A model generated the notes under the pieces. It was not told where the DNA came from. It was given only the letters and a program-made list of their open reading frames with translations, and ran no database searches. Below are positions 31,958 through 42,488 of a stretch of DNA of 64,000 nucleotides, in pieces. The stretch spans positions 3,348,001-3,412,000 of the forward strand of contig CP099418.1 of the NCBI GenBank assembly GCA_024114885.1, read 5' to 3'. Position numbers and translations under genes: made by a program. Numbering within the stretch: position 1 is the stretch's first letter; each line of letters begins with the position of its first letter. Origin of the DNA: Septoria linicola (taxonomy: Eukaryota > Ascomycota > Dothideomycetes > Mycosphaerellales > Mycosphaerellaceae).

Positions 31958-33894
31958 TCAGTCTCCCGTCTTTGCCTTCTTCGTGGGCAGCGCAGGCACC
32001 TTGAAACCACCAGCGTCCACCTTTGCGGGGACAGGAGGTGGTGCCATGCCACCGCCGATTTGTGTGAATGTTCCGTTCTTGAACCATCTATCTTCCTCAG
32101 CTTTGCGCTTCCGATTAGCCTCTTCACGCTTTCGAGGATCGATGAGCTCCATGCCCTGCACAGGAGTGAAAGCGACACTGGTCGCTGTACCAGCAGGACC
32201 ACCGACATTGGTCTTGAGTCCACTCCCCACACCGGCGGCCCGCAGACCTTGTGCTTTGAGTGCTCCTGAGGTTGCGATACCACCCTGAAAACCACGAAGC
32301 GAGGTGGCAGTGCCGCTGGACGCCGCTGGAGTTGCACCACCCCAACCTGGGTTCTTCTTTGACAGTTTCGCTCTCGTTCGCTGATCGATCTGTGTCGCGC
32401 GCACCCGGCCGTCGTCTTGTGCGCCGATCATGCCAAGTCCCTTGGAACTGTCGCCGAACCCAACTTCCGCTTCCTCCTTGCCAAAAGCCATTCGGTTCTG
32501 TGCCTTTCTCAGGTCGGTCATGGCGGTAGCCTCCTTCATCTTGCGCACTCTTCGTCCTCCACGCTTCCGACTTGGCTTCTCGTCGGGTGCAGGTAACGCT
32601 CGGGTCCCGCTGTTGGGCGGTGCCTCGGAGAGCTTATTGATCCGACGTTCCACTTCCTCGGCCATCTGCAGGCCATACTCACCAGAGGGCGATGAGTGTA
32701 TGCTATCTGTCCGCGCCACAAGGACTATCTTGGCGGATAGAATCCTCATGGCTTGCACTTTAAGATCTTGTGGAATCTGTCGAATGATGTCGTTTTGGTA
32801 CAGAATGCCCTGATTCCGGATGCCAACATTGGTGGCGAGACCTACTCCACGAGCACTTTTCTTATTGCCCAGTGGTGCGATGTTGCAAGACGGCGTTTTA
32901 GCTAAGCCCGTGATACCGCCGGTATAGTTGATGAGTTGAGCAGCGGTCGAGGAACCGATGAGTGCCGTCAGGTTAGGCGCGAACATGGACATTCGTGACT
33001 GCACGTAGTCTGTCAGAGTGCGCTTTGCGCTGTCGAGCCTGAGAACCATTTGGCAGGCTCTCCGTACGGTGGCCATTTCATCGTCCGAGAGGGGCGTGCC
33101 GGCTGTGTTGGTGGCCTCGACCGTGACCACCATGAGAGATGGGCCATCGAGCACCTGCTTGAGAGACTGGCCTACAATGTTTTCCTTGTTCTCACTAATG
33201 GCTCGGATGTCCTCCATGGGACCATTGCCAATGATGGCCACGGCCTTGGCATAGTCGAGGGGATTCTGAATCAGAGTCTCGAGCTCCGGAAAGCGCACTG
33301 AGTAGTGGTCACGGATGAATTTGTGAACGAGAATGATTTCGCCATCGATTTGGGTTGACAGTGTATTTGACTGGGTCAGCAGCTTGTACTCTGGGTTGTC
33401 TTCGATGTTGCCAATGTTGCGCGTTTCCTGTCCCGGAGGAAGACTTTTGTAGTGTTCGATGTCCTACACAGCGGACAGGTCAGGACTAGTTGGCGGATTA
33501 AAACTACGATAGGTCGTTGTGACAGTGGGCAGACATGGCTTACCTTGAGCAGTGGATCGAGCTGCTTCATCAGACCGGCAACACTGCGCACATCGGACAC
33601 ATTCTGCAGCTCGAGCTTCTCCACACGCGCTTTCGTCTCGTCTTCCGTCTCATCGTCGTCCATTTTGAGGTGAGCGGGCACATTTGCCTCGTCGCCGTCT
33701 GCTTCCGCATCGACTTCCTCCTCGTCGCCGTCGCGCAGCATGCCGCCATCGCCGCCACCATTCTGCTGGCCGTTTGACGCCGTTGCCTGTGTAGTGTCCA
33801 GTCCAAAGTCATGCTCGCCGACGTGCTGCTCGTCGTCGTTCTCGTCGCCCGAATCTCCAAAGTCGTTCAGCAACTCGTCGGCGATGGTCGCCAT
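31958..33894 (-). CDS. PRP31: U4/U6 snRNP splicing factor Prp31
   Basis: Prp31 binds the U4 snRNA 5' stem-loop with Snu13 and bridges U4/U6 to U5 in the tri-snRNP. Two exons, 33544-33894 and 31958-33463, with an 80-nt intron, give 618 aa. The start is acidic (DELLNDFGDSGDEND). The coiled-coil and Nop domain follow: ETRNIGNIEDNPEYKLL, IDGEIILVHKFIRDHYSVRF, FPELETLIQNP, then NLTALIGSSTAAQLI..GGITGLAK and NIAPLG..KK, the RNA-binding Nop core. A Lys/Arg-rich block RKRGGRRVRKMK and a Gly/Ala-rich tail end the protein (FKVPALPTKK). Head-to-head with CLF1 across 294 bp. Confidence 0.95.
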
Positions 33895-34188
33895 GGCTGC
33901 AGGAGTCGTGCGCTCAATGCGCTTTCTGCTCAGTCAACCTCCCTCGTAATGTGCCGTAGATTTGTAACAATCTCTTCCAAGATGCTGTCCCGGGAAGCCT
34001 GCGTAGTCTGGATGTGGAACGTGGTGCATGCGCAAGAAAGTGATATTCTGGGGCGCGAGTCATGTGCACAACTTTCTTTCTGCCTCTGTCTGTCCGCTCT
34101 TGCTGCAAGTCTCCTTCTCGATATCGAACTGCAACACCACCCTCCACCCCCTCACCCTCCCCCACTGACAGGACTCACCGCCGCCGCC
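33895..34188. promoter_or_regulatory. Bidirectional promoter of PRP31 and CLF1
   Basis: 294 bp separate the start codons of two core splicing factors. It is GC-rich with a CT-rich tract before CLF1 and no TATA box, as in fungal housekeeping genes. Co-regulation is inferred from geometry and function, not shown. Confidence 0.6.
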
Positions 34189-36216
34189 ATGGATTCCTCG
34201 CGTGGCCCGCCGCGGGTCAAGAACAAGGCGGCCGCGCCCCAGCAGATTTCCGCCGAGCAGCTGCTGCGAGAGGCCGTCGACCGCCAGGAACCAGCTCTCG
34301 CCGCGCCCACCCAGCGCTTTGCCGACCTCGAGGAACTCCATGAATATCAAGGCCGGAAACGAAAAGAGTTTGAAGACTATGTCCGCCGCAACAGGCTCAA
34401 TATGGGCAACTGGTTCCGCTATGCTGCCTGGGAACTCGAGCAGAAGGAATACCGTCGTGCCCGCTCAGTCTTCGAGAGAGCCCTGGACTGCGAGGCGACA
34501 AACGTGCAGCTATGGGTGAGATACATCGAAGCAGAGATGAAGGAGAGGAACATTAACCATGCTCGAAATTTGCTGGACCGCGCGGTGACCATTCAACCGA
34601 GAGTGGACAAGCTGTGGTACAAGTATGTCTACATGGAGGAAATGCTGGGCAACGTGGCCGGAACCCGTGCTGTGTTTGAGAGGTGGATGAGCTGGGAACC
34701 GGACGAGGCGGCGTGGGCTGCATATATCAAGCTGGAGACGAGATATGGCGAATTCGATCGTGCCCGGAACATTTTCGAGCGCTTCACCATTGTGCATCCC
34801 GAGCCAAGGAATTGGATCAAATGGGCACGATTTGAGGAAGCGAATGGCACGAGTGATCTGGTCCGAGATGTTTTCGGCATGGCGATCGAGACCTTGGGCG
34901 ACGAGTTCATGGACGAGAAGCTGTTCATTGCATACGCGCGTTTCGAGGCTAAGCTGAAGGAGTTTGAGCGTGCTCGAGCGATCTACAAATATGCTCTGGA
35001 CCGCATGCCACGTTCGGCGTCTGCTCTGCTCCACAAATCTTACACGACTTTCGAGAAGCAGTTTGGGGACCGCGAAGGCGTGGAGGACGTAGTGCTCTCC
35101 AAACGACGTGTGCTATACGAAGAACAGGTCAAAGAGAACCCCAAGAATTACGACGCCTGGTTCGATTACGCTCGCCTGGAAGAAGCTGGCGGCGATGCCG
35201 ATCGTGTCAGAGATGTGTACGAACGAGCGATTGCTCAAATGCCACCCTCGCACGAGAAGCGTCATTGGAGACGATACATCTACCTCTGGATCTTCTACGC
35301 CATGTTTGAGGAACTTACAACTCGCGACCTGGACCGTACTCAACAAGTCTACGACGAAGCGCTCAAGATTGTACCGCATAAAAAGTTCACCTTTGCCAAG
35401 CTCTGGGTGCTCAAAGCACAATTCCACCTGCGTAGACAGGAACTCGACAAGGCGAGGAAGACCCTAGGAATGGCTATCGGATTGTGCCCTAAGAACAAGT
35501 TGTTTCGGTCTTATATCGATATGGAGCTCAAGCTGTTCGAGTTCGTGCGTTGCCGGACACTGTACGAGAAATGGATCGAGTTTGATTCCAGTAACTCTCA
35601 AGGCTGGATCAAATTCGCCGAACTCGAGAGAGGACTGGAAGATCTCGAGCGCGCCCGCGCCATCTTCGAACTGGCCATTCAGCAAGAGCAGCTGGACATG
35701 CCAGAGCTTGCTTGGAAAGCATACATCGACTTTGAAGAGGAGGAAGGCGAGTTCGACAAGACGCGTAGTCTGTACGAGCGTCTTCTACAGAAAACACAGC
35801 ACGTCAAAGTCTGGACATCGTTTGCTCACTTCGAGATCAACGTCCCTGACGCCGCAGATCAAATCTCTGCTGAGAGTGACGATGCTCCCATCTCTGAAGC
35901 GGCGAAGGCGAGGGCGAGAAAGGTATTCGAGCGCGCGCACAAGGTCTACAAGGATCAGCAGCTCACAGACGAGCGCGTTTCGCTGCTCAACGCATGGAAG
36001 AGCTTCGAGGATACGCACGGCTCTGAGGAAGATATTGAGAAGGTGGCGAAGATGCTACCTAGGAAGGTGAAGAAGAGGAGAAAGCTGGACGATGGGTCAT
36101 TCGAAGAGTACATGGACTATGTCTTCCCGGCGGATGATCAGAGCAGTGCAAAGATGAGCAAGCTGATGATGATGGCACAGCAATGGAAGCAGTCACAGGC
36201 CAACGGCGAGGCTTGA
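34189..36216 (+). CDS. CLF1: Pre-mRNA splicing factor Clf1 (crooked-neck, HAT repeats)
   Basis: Scaffold of the Prp19-associated complex, needed for spliceosome assembly and activation. Single exon, 675 aa, the usual length for fungal Clf1. Start ATG at 34189 lies in an ideal context (GCCGCCGCCATGG). The protein is built almost entirely of HAT repeats, recognised by recurring W..YA.WE, RAR.(I/V)FERA and P(R)..W..Y patterns: NWFRYAAWELEQKEYRRARS, ARNIFERFTIVHPEPRNWIK, YDAWFDYARLEE, WIKFAELERGLEDLERARAI. The N-terminus PPRVKNKAAAPQQISAEQLL is the conserved Clf1 entry segment. Any in-frame extension upstream of 34189 is non-conserved and runs into the divergent promoter. C-terminal KKRRKLDDGSFEEYMDYVFP is typical of the family. 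Confidence 0.96.
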   Translation: MDSSRGPPRVKNKAAAPQQISAEQLLREAVDRQEPALAAPTQRFADLEELHEYQGRKRKEFEDYVRRNRLNMGNWFRYAAWELEQKEYRRARSVFERALDCEATNVQLWVRYIEAEMKERNINHARNLLDRAVTIQPRVDKLWYKYVYMEEMLGNVAGTRAVFERWMSWEPDEAAWAAYIKLETRYGEFDRARNIFERFTIVHPEPRNWIKWARFEEANGTSDLVRDVFGMAIETLGDEFMDEKLFIAYARFEAKLKEFERARAIYKYALDRMPRSASALLHKSYTTFEKQFGDREGVEDVVLSKRRVLYEEQVKENPKNYDAWFDYARLEEAGGDADRVRDVYERAIAQMPPSHEKRHWRRYIYLWIFYAMFEELTTRDLDRTQQVYDEALKIVPHKKFTFAKLWVLKAQFHLRRQELDKARKTLGMAIGLCPKNKLFRSYIDMELKLFEFVRCRTLYEKWIEFDSSNSQGWIKFAELERGLEDLERARAIFELAIQQEQLDMPELAWKAYIDFEEEEGEFDKTRSLYERLLQKTQHVKVWTSFAHFEINVPDAADQISAESDDAPISEAAKARARKVFERAHKVYKDQQLTDERVSLLNAWKSFEDTHGSEEDIEKVAKMLPRKVKKRRKLDDGSFEEYMDYVFPADDQSSAKMSKLMMMAQQWKQSQANGEA

Positions 36217-36633
36217 GCAAGTCTATTTTCTCTGTCGTGAGAATATGACCTGCTGTTGCGAGCGATCAGGAGAAGCCCACAGTGCACCTCCATGTCGTCT
36301 CTTCACGGGCAAGCTCTTCAGGCCACCCATGCGACCGCCTGACGGAATACCGTTGCTGGAAGAGATCAGCACAAGATCAACACATTCGAGGCTGTGAAAC
36401 AAGCATCCAATAGGACTGCGCTCCCCAAGCGGCCCGTGAGACGATTGTTACCCGATACGGCAGCATATGCTATTTTATCACCACCGTCGTCATGTGATGG
36501 CTGCGGCACGCAGTACCATATCTTTCAGCAGTCCATAAAGCATCTTCGTGCCCGTCGTTCTCAGAACGTGAAGTATTCGGACATGAGCATTGCTGAACCA
36601 GTTTCGCCTCACGAAACTTGAATCGGAAGTGCA
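36217..36633. other. Intergenic downstream of CLF1
   Basis: 417 bp with no supported feature. Confidence 0.45.
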
Positions 36634-37830
36634 ATGGCACAATATAACCGGCCCCCACTGGCGCCGCGATATGGTGAGTCGGCCATTGACTCTTGGACGT
36701 ATCAATCGCAAGATCTACACACGCCCCAACTGCCTACATATTCGGCAGCTCAAATCTACGAACCACAATCGCAGCCATATTCGCAGCACTGGCAACCGAG
36801 CACGTACGAAGGGGCTCAGCATCAACATCCACAGATCCCTCACGTACCACCTCCAACGGATGCCACGCACTCAACGTCGTATTCAGCATCTGGTGGAAAC
36901 TTCGCGTATCCTCCGATCCCAAATACCAGTCACTGTCCAGTGTCTGCTCCACCTGATTATTCTCAGGTTGTACTCCAGGACCACCTCTCCGCACTGTCGC
37001 TAAATAAGAGTGGTGCCAAAATCGTCTACGAGGCTCGACTGGTGCGCGAGCCGAAGAGATCGAATGACAGAAGCGCTGCCAAAGCTTCACTCATGTGTTG
37101 GTCCTGTCTGGTCAACCTGAATCTCGGCCAGCCTAGACTATCAAGGACGACCCAGTCGAAGCCAGATATAACTTGGGCAATTCTTTCATGGTGAGAGTCT
37201 TTCGTGGAACCGAGTATGACCCGAAGTTGGAACATGTCTCTTCTTGGACGCTGCGAAAGGTGGCGTGCAGGGCGAAGTCGCAATCACCCACCCGTGGGCG
37301 CCACAACCATTGAATTGGGACCCCGAACAGCAGAATTGGGCCAGTGACATAGGTATACTAGGCGGGGATTGGATGCAGTGGCACTATGGAGATGTGCCGG
37401 CCATCGGCAACGCTGCTAGGCCTCCGCCCGGTATGGGAAGCATGTGGAAGAATTGGTCGTTTTTGCGATGTCTAACCACTGGTGAGAACGAAGCTGGCCA
37501 GCGTGGTATACACGGCGAGAACGTGGAGATGTGCCGTGTTGTTCTCAACGATTACGAAAACGAGAGTCTCCCTGTCAGGGCTCTGGTGGAACTTCCAGCG
37601 CGATACTTTGGCCCGGGGTCTGGAAGCAGCCAAGAGCAAACGGACGAAATGGTGGTCAATGCGCTTGTATAGTGCTTTCGCAAAACATCAGGCTGGACGA
37701 CACCGAAGAGAGTAATAGCGCCGAATCAACCCTCAAAACGTTCAAAAGCAAGGACTGCGACCGCCGCGATTGGTCTTGCCAACGAGGGCGTGAATCTGGC
37801 TTCCAGCATTCTACAAGCAATGGGCAATTG
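36634..37830 (+). pseudogene. Decayed gene of unknown function (frame shifts and nonsense codons)
   Basis: Protein-like sequence continues across 1.2 kb but in three frames. Frame one (from 36634) has a Tyr/Gln/Pro-rich start then LSALSLNKSGAKIVYEARL. The second frame (about 37083-37243) reads SFTHVLVLSGQPESRPA, a TAG at 37134, then TIKDDPVEARYNLGNSFM. The third (about 37244 on) reads AAKGGVQGEVAITHPWAPQP, WKNWSFLRCLTTGENE and VRALVELPARYFGPGSG, meets TAG at 37670, and continues as SGWTTPKRVIAPNQPSK and AIGLANEGVNLASSILQAMG until TGA at 37830. An 80-nt GTGAGA..GCAG intron (37191-37270) could remove one shift, and an intron ending at 37136 another, so a partly functional multi-exon gene is not excluded. 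The family is not recognised. Confidence 0.5.
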
Positions 37831-38617
37831 AAGGTCGAGCGTGACAGGGTGCTCTTGCCTGATCTGTGACAAATTCCTGAGCGCGTTGTGTTGTGTTCTC
37901 TCCGCGCAGTTGCAGTGCAGCAATCGCCATACGGCCATGAAGGAGTGCAGCTTCAGGGAAGAGTTGCGGAACCCCTCCCTCGCCAATCTCTATACCGCAA
38001 ATACGATCTCCTCCAGACTTTTCCCCAGCTTTTGGCGATTTTGAAGTCTGTCACGCAGCGGTCATTGATCCTAATGTGGGTATGTCCGACATCAAGCGGC
38101 TCGTGTTGCTGCTTCCTCCAGGACTTGGGCGAACTCCTTCAACAATACACTTGGCGCGATGCACCACGAATCCATGGCTGAATTTTACGAGCGGCCGAGC
38201 GATCTTGATCGCCTGACTGTGCTTGTTGTGGCACAATGTCCGTTGGTACACCAAGATCTCGAGCTTGAGAAGCTGCATAATGCGCGCATGACTTGCTTGA
38301 TCCAAGCTGTCTCTCGCGGTGGCAAATCTGTAAGCAGGACGTCGTCCTTGACAGCTACCTCGAGCAATTGTCTCTGTTGCACATCTTCACCTTTGTGGTC
38401 ACTCTGCCGGCCAGGACAAAATCACGCCGCCTTAGCATACTGTAGCTGCAGTAGATACGTTCGGCCGTAGACAGCTGATCGTTTGGGAGGTAAACTTGTT
38501 ACAGCAGCACTATAAAGCTCAGGACACACCGCAACCAGTTGCATTATCCAGTCTCTCCTCTCCTTTCGTCCCTCCTGGTCCTCATCTCGCATTTGCCTCG
38601 TACGGCCTCCTACAGCC
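37831..38617. other. Region with further coding-like fragments, then cutinase promoter
   Basis: Pieces such as QQSPYGHEGVQLQGRVAEP and RQSLYRKYDLLQTFPQLLAI (about 37910-38040), then FEVCHAAVIDPNVGMSDIK (about 38040-38100), look protein-derived but break between frames. They may belong to the decayed gene upstream or to a second remnant. A TATAAA at 38511-38516 serves the cutinase gene. Confidence 0.35.
38511..38516 (+). promoter_or_regulatory. Probable TATA box of the cutinase gene
   Basis: TATAAA 102 bp before the cutinase ATG, followed by a CT-rich leader. Confidence 0.6.
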
Positions 38618-39370
38618 ATGTTCCTCTCCCCTGCTCTTGTAGCCTTGTTGACCGTCACAGCGCAAGCCTTCCCAACTGCGGATCCGGTCGAAGCCAACGC
38701 AGCACTTGTAGCTCGTCAGACAATCGTCTCGGCTGAGCTCGACATCGGGCCATGCTGCCAAATCACTTTTATCTTCGCTCGAGGTTCCACCGAAGCAGGT
38801 AATATGGTAAGTTTCATCATTCCTTCGCCACAAGCCAGGACAGAACAACTAATCATAGCCTACTAGGGTGCCATCGTCGGCGCCGATACCTGCAGAGCAA
38901 TGAAGGCACGCTTCGGCAGCACCAATGTTGCCTGCCAAGGCGTAGGCTTTCCCTACGCTGCCAGCCTCATCGCAAACACGTTCGCTCGGGGCACCTCGCC
39001 CGCAGCCATTGGCGAGGCGACTCGGCTCTTCAGACTGGCAAGCACAAAATGTCCCAACACAATCGTCACGACTGGAGGCTACTCACAAGGCTCCGCTGTA
39101 ATTGCTGCCTCTCTGAGCGATCTCCAGCAACAAGCTCCAGCCGTGGCAAACCAAGTCGCTGGCGCAGTGCTCTTTGGGTATACTCGAAACCAGCAGAATG
39201 GAGGTCGTATTCCAAGCTACCCTACACAGAGAACAAAGGTCTTTTGCGCAAGTGGAGATGGAGTCTGCGATGGCACGCTGAACATCAGACCACCACATTT
39301 TTCCTATGGCAGGGATGCAGGAGCTGCCACGGATTTCTTGGCTCAACGTATCGCAGCCGCGAGAGGCTAA
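38618..39370 (+). CDS. Secreted cutinase
   Basis: Serine esterase that hydrolyses cutin ester bonds; typical of plant-associated fungi. Two exons, 38618-38806 and 38867-39370 (60-nt intron GTAAGT..CTAG with ACTAAT branch), give 230 aa. Signal peptide MFLSPALVALLTVTAQAF is followed by a short propeptide ending near LVARQ. Catalytic Ser lies in GGYSQGSAV (Ser136). The catalytic Asp is in CASGDGVCDG and the His in PPHFSYGRD. Oxyanion segment IFARGSTEAGNMG and the four Cys of the two conserved disulfides (CCQITF, ADTCRAMK, CASGD..C) are present. All features of a working enzyme are intact. Transcription is probably TATA-driven. Confidence 0.95.
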
Positions 39371-39829
39371 AGAGACCGCTGGATTAGGTGGGCAGTAGGA
39401 GCGGAGTGCCGTGTGAGCAAGTATGCCCGATCATGTGAGGTACGCTTGAGAGAGTTGAGCAGAGAGAACAAACACGTAATCACAAAATTGTCAGTGATTA
39501 CTACAATGCGTCTTGCGAATAATTGTTATGCGCAATGTTGTCTTGTTTGTGCTGAGGTCTTGGTAGCTCTGACGACCTTGCACAACCCTGCACAACTTGA
39601 CTTTTATAAAGCATATTCGGCACGTTTGTTCTTCCGCTTGTTGATCCGACGGCTTTCGAACGGAGTGCAACACAGCTCATTGCCACTAGTTACTTTCGGT
39701 CCACGCTTGCATGGTGCCCAGGTAGATCTATTGCGCAATGCGGAAACATGTGCAGTATAAGAGAAGCGACATGCGTGCTCACTTACAACACAAAATTGAT
39801 ATTCTGCAACATCTTGTACAAAGTCTCAA
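39371..39829. other. Intergenic, cutinase to reductase gene
   Basis: 459 bp, no supported feature; AT-richer than the flanking exons. Confidence 0.5.
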
Positions 39830-41053
39830 ATGCTACCTTACCCAATCATGACAGCAAATAACAAAGCCATCCCAGTCGGGTCTCTCGTGCTAGTCACAGG
39901 TATCAATGGGTACATTGCCTCCCATGTTGCTGATCAAGTAAGTCGAGACGAGGGGCTTTCGACCTCAAAGGCTGATACGCTACCTAGCTGCTCAAAAGGG
40001 GATACCGCGTTCGAGGCACAGCTAGATCCACAGAGAAGCTCAATGCAATCGTAAAGACACTGAAGGCCCGGACGCCTGGTGCTGTAGTAGAAGGAGTTGT
40101 GATCGAGGATATGCAGGCTGATGGTGCCTTCGCGCAAGCCGTGCAAGGTAAGCTATCCATTCGGTCAGTCGGTCAATTGCTCACTATGTGTAGATGCTGC
40201 TGGCGTTATCCACGTTGCGTCTGACCTCTCATTGTCGCCTGATCCAAACAGTAAGTCCAATGAGTTGATCCTAGATGAGTTATTGTAGCCCTTACACGGC
40301 CTGTGTCCTAACATGTATGTAGAAGTGATACCAGCCACTATCGCAGGCCTGAAGAACGCACTGGACGCTGCGGCGGCGAGCGCAACTGTTAAAAAGGTCG
40401 TCTACACCTCTTCGGTGGTTACGCTGCCTCAGGTGAAGACTGGTAGCCCTGGCCAGATCAGCGCCAGTGACTGGAACGCAGAAAGCGTCAAGCAGGCATG
40501 GGCACCACCTCCGTACGAAGCAGATCGGATGTTGGCCGTGTACGGCGCGAGTAAAGTCGAAAGCGAGCAGTTCGCCTGGAAATACGTACAAGAGAAGAAG
40601 CTTCACTTCGTCTTCAATACCGTACTTCCGGCAATTGTATGTGGGCCGGTTCTGGAAGGCGCAAACAAGTCTTCAGCGGCATTTATCGAAGGCTTGCACA
40701 GCGGTGATCAAGGCTCGACCGATCTGATTCGTCGCCTTCTCGAAATGTCTACTTGGCATGTCGACGTGGAGGACACTGCTTTGCTACATGTTGCTGCGCT
40801 GCTTGAGGAAGACGTCAAAGACGAGCGTATTCTCGCGATTGGAGAAACATGCACGTATCGAGAAGTTATCGAGGCACTGAAAAAGATCGACCCTTCCAAG
40901 ATCGACTATGCGGAGCCAGCAAACGAGGATAGAAATATCGTGGCCGTAGACACATCAAGGACTGTCGAGATACTGAAAAGGTACGGTCGTCCAGGTATAA
41001 CCAGCCTGGTGGAGACTTTGTCAAAGCAGCTCTCCAACAAGGTCCAGGTCTGA
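39830..41053 (+). CDS. NAD(P)-dependent extended SDR, Gre2/dihydroflavonol-reductase-like
   Basis: Four exons, 39830-39937, 39988-40147, 40194-40250 and 40323-41053, join in frame to 351 aa. Nucleotide-binding motif VTGINGYIASHV is near the N-terminus, and the second exon supplies LLKRGYRVRGTARS, which specifies NADPH. The active-site triad is visible: Ser in YTSSVV and Y-x3-K in YGASKVESEQ. The protein belongs to the ketone/aldehyde reductases related to yeast Gre2 (methylglyoxal and isovaleraldehyde reductase) and plant dihydroflavonol reductase. Substrate unknown. Introns of 50, 46 and 72 nt have proper ends, the last with branch CCTAAC. A second in-frame ATG (39848) is an alternative start. 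Confidence 0.9.
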
Positions 41054-41115
41054 TTGATCCAAGAGGCGTTGGGAACACAATATGCCATAGAATTGACAAA
41101 CGACACGCGTTTCAG

Positions 41116-41334
41116 TCAGTGGAAATGCAGGCCTTGGATTGTCGTTGAATAGACGACATCGCTCTCAACAGAATCCGTGAGATTCCCTGTCGACCAATTG
41201 CCCGTGGATGGCGCCATGATGTCGATATCTCGTTCCTCGTTCTTGCTGAGGGCGTCTTTGATGATACTGATGCGCTGACTATCGTGGATCGTGATGAATC
41301 TCGCCTCCGTCAGCTCTTCCAGCAGACGAATCGT
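41116..41334 (-). other. Coding-like 3' exon or gene fragment, unassigned
   Basis: On the minus strand, after a plausible acceptor (CATAG at 41335-41337), 73 codons read TIRLLEELTEARFITIHDSQ, RISIIKDALSKNEERDI and end TIQGLHFH-stop. Composition and lack of stops look like genuine coding sequence. No matching upstream exon could be found within 300 bp, so this is either the last exon of a poorly visible small gene or a remnant. Not recognised. Confidence 0.35.
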
Positions 41335-41694
41335 CTATGATCAAAGCACATTGGTCCGAGCCTCACAAATCTCGCGCCGGCAGATCAGGCCAGGCTTGGC
41401 CGCTCGATGCAAGCAGATGAGGGAGAACAATAGTGTGCTGATGCGACTGCCAAAATATGCCCATTTGTGGCCTCAGCCGGCGTCGGCCTTGCTGCACTTT
41501 ACTAGGCACAAGAGTTCGGAAAGAAGCGAACGATCCACGGACTTTGCCTGTGCGCTGCACAACGAGTCTTGTTACATGCTGTCAAGATCAATACAGCTGT
41601 GCTAGAACTATCCCTGCGACTAAGTTAGTTAATCCTTCGCACACTTGGAAGCCAAGGTCGGCGCGGGGGCGCGTCTCCAGACACGCTCGGCGCA

Positions 41695-42312
41695 ATGCAG
41701 GCCCGAAATGCTGTCGCGCGAGCTTGCCACGACTCTTCCGCGTTCAGCAACGCCATCTCGCGACTTCGCGGCTTGCCATCGAAATATGTCATGCCACAGC
41801 AGGAGGATTTGTCAACATTGTCGCCAGAAGAACAACAGCTTAGGAAGCGAGAATGGAATCGAGGACCACTAGTCGACTTATTCCCGCGCATCGATGATTT
41901 TGCACTGGAAAGGCTACTGGACATTATCATCGAGAAAGGCTTCACTTATAATCTAAGTCACTCCAAGTTTGCCAATTCTCGGAGGTATACCAGCATCGTA
42001 GTCGCTCATGTCCGGCACGCGTACAGTAATTACGACCAATTGCTACATTTCAAAGTGGAGCGGTATGAGGCACGAAAGCAGAGCGGGCCGCAAGTTTGGA
42101 AAAAGCTTAGGGAATGGTGTCCTTGGGACAAAGATAACGAGGTGCTTGAACGATATTTCAAGGCTACTCTGCTGACGCCCGAAGAAAGAGATGCGAGTTG
42201 GGATCCCATGGTACGCCATCTATCTTGCCAACATCTGCTAGCTTAACTAACCTTTGTCCAGGATGTGGACGATGAATCAGACTTCGAAGATGATCCGATG
42301 GATCTCGACTGA
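41695..42312 (+). CDS. DUF2293 domain protein
   Basis: Two exons, 41695-42210 and 42262-42312, with a 51-nt intron (GTACGC..CCAG, branch ACTAAC), give 188 aa. The conserved DUF2293 region covers about residues 50-150: PLVDLFPRIDDFALERLLDI, IVVAHVRHAYSNYDQLL and YEARKQSGPQVWKKLREW. The second exon supplies only an acidic tail (DVDDESDFEDDPMDLD). DUF2293 occurs in many ascomycetes and has no assigned function; nothing in the sequence shows a catalytic site, signal peptide or membrane helix. The start could lie slightly differently, as residues 1-40 are not conserved. Confidence 0.8.
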
Positions 42313-42488
42313 AGTAGTGGTCTCTCTGGTGTGCTTTGGCCATGCACTCATGTTGCCCACCTTCGCCGTGGTGCGTCTGGCGGTGCTCGAGTACTATGCA
42401 AGTAGTGCCATATGCAAGACACGGCGTCTTGTGCTTAGCTCCGTATCTCACCACAACAGCGATGAAGAGCGAAGTATTCGCCAAAGAC

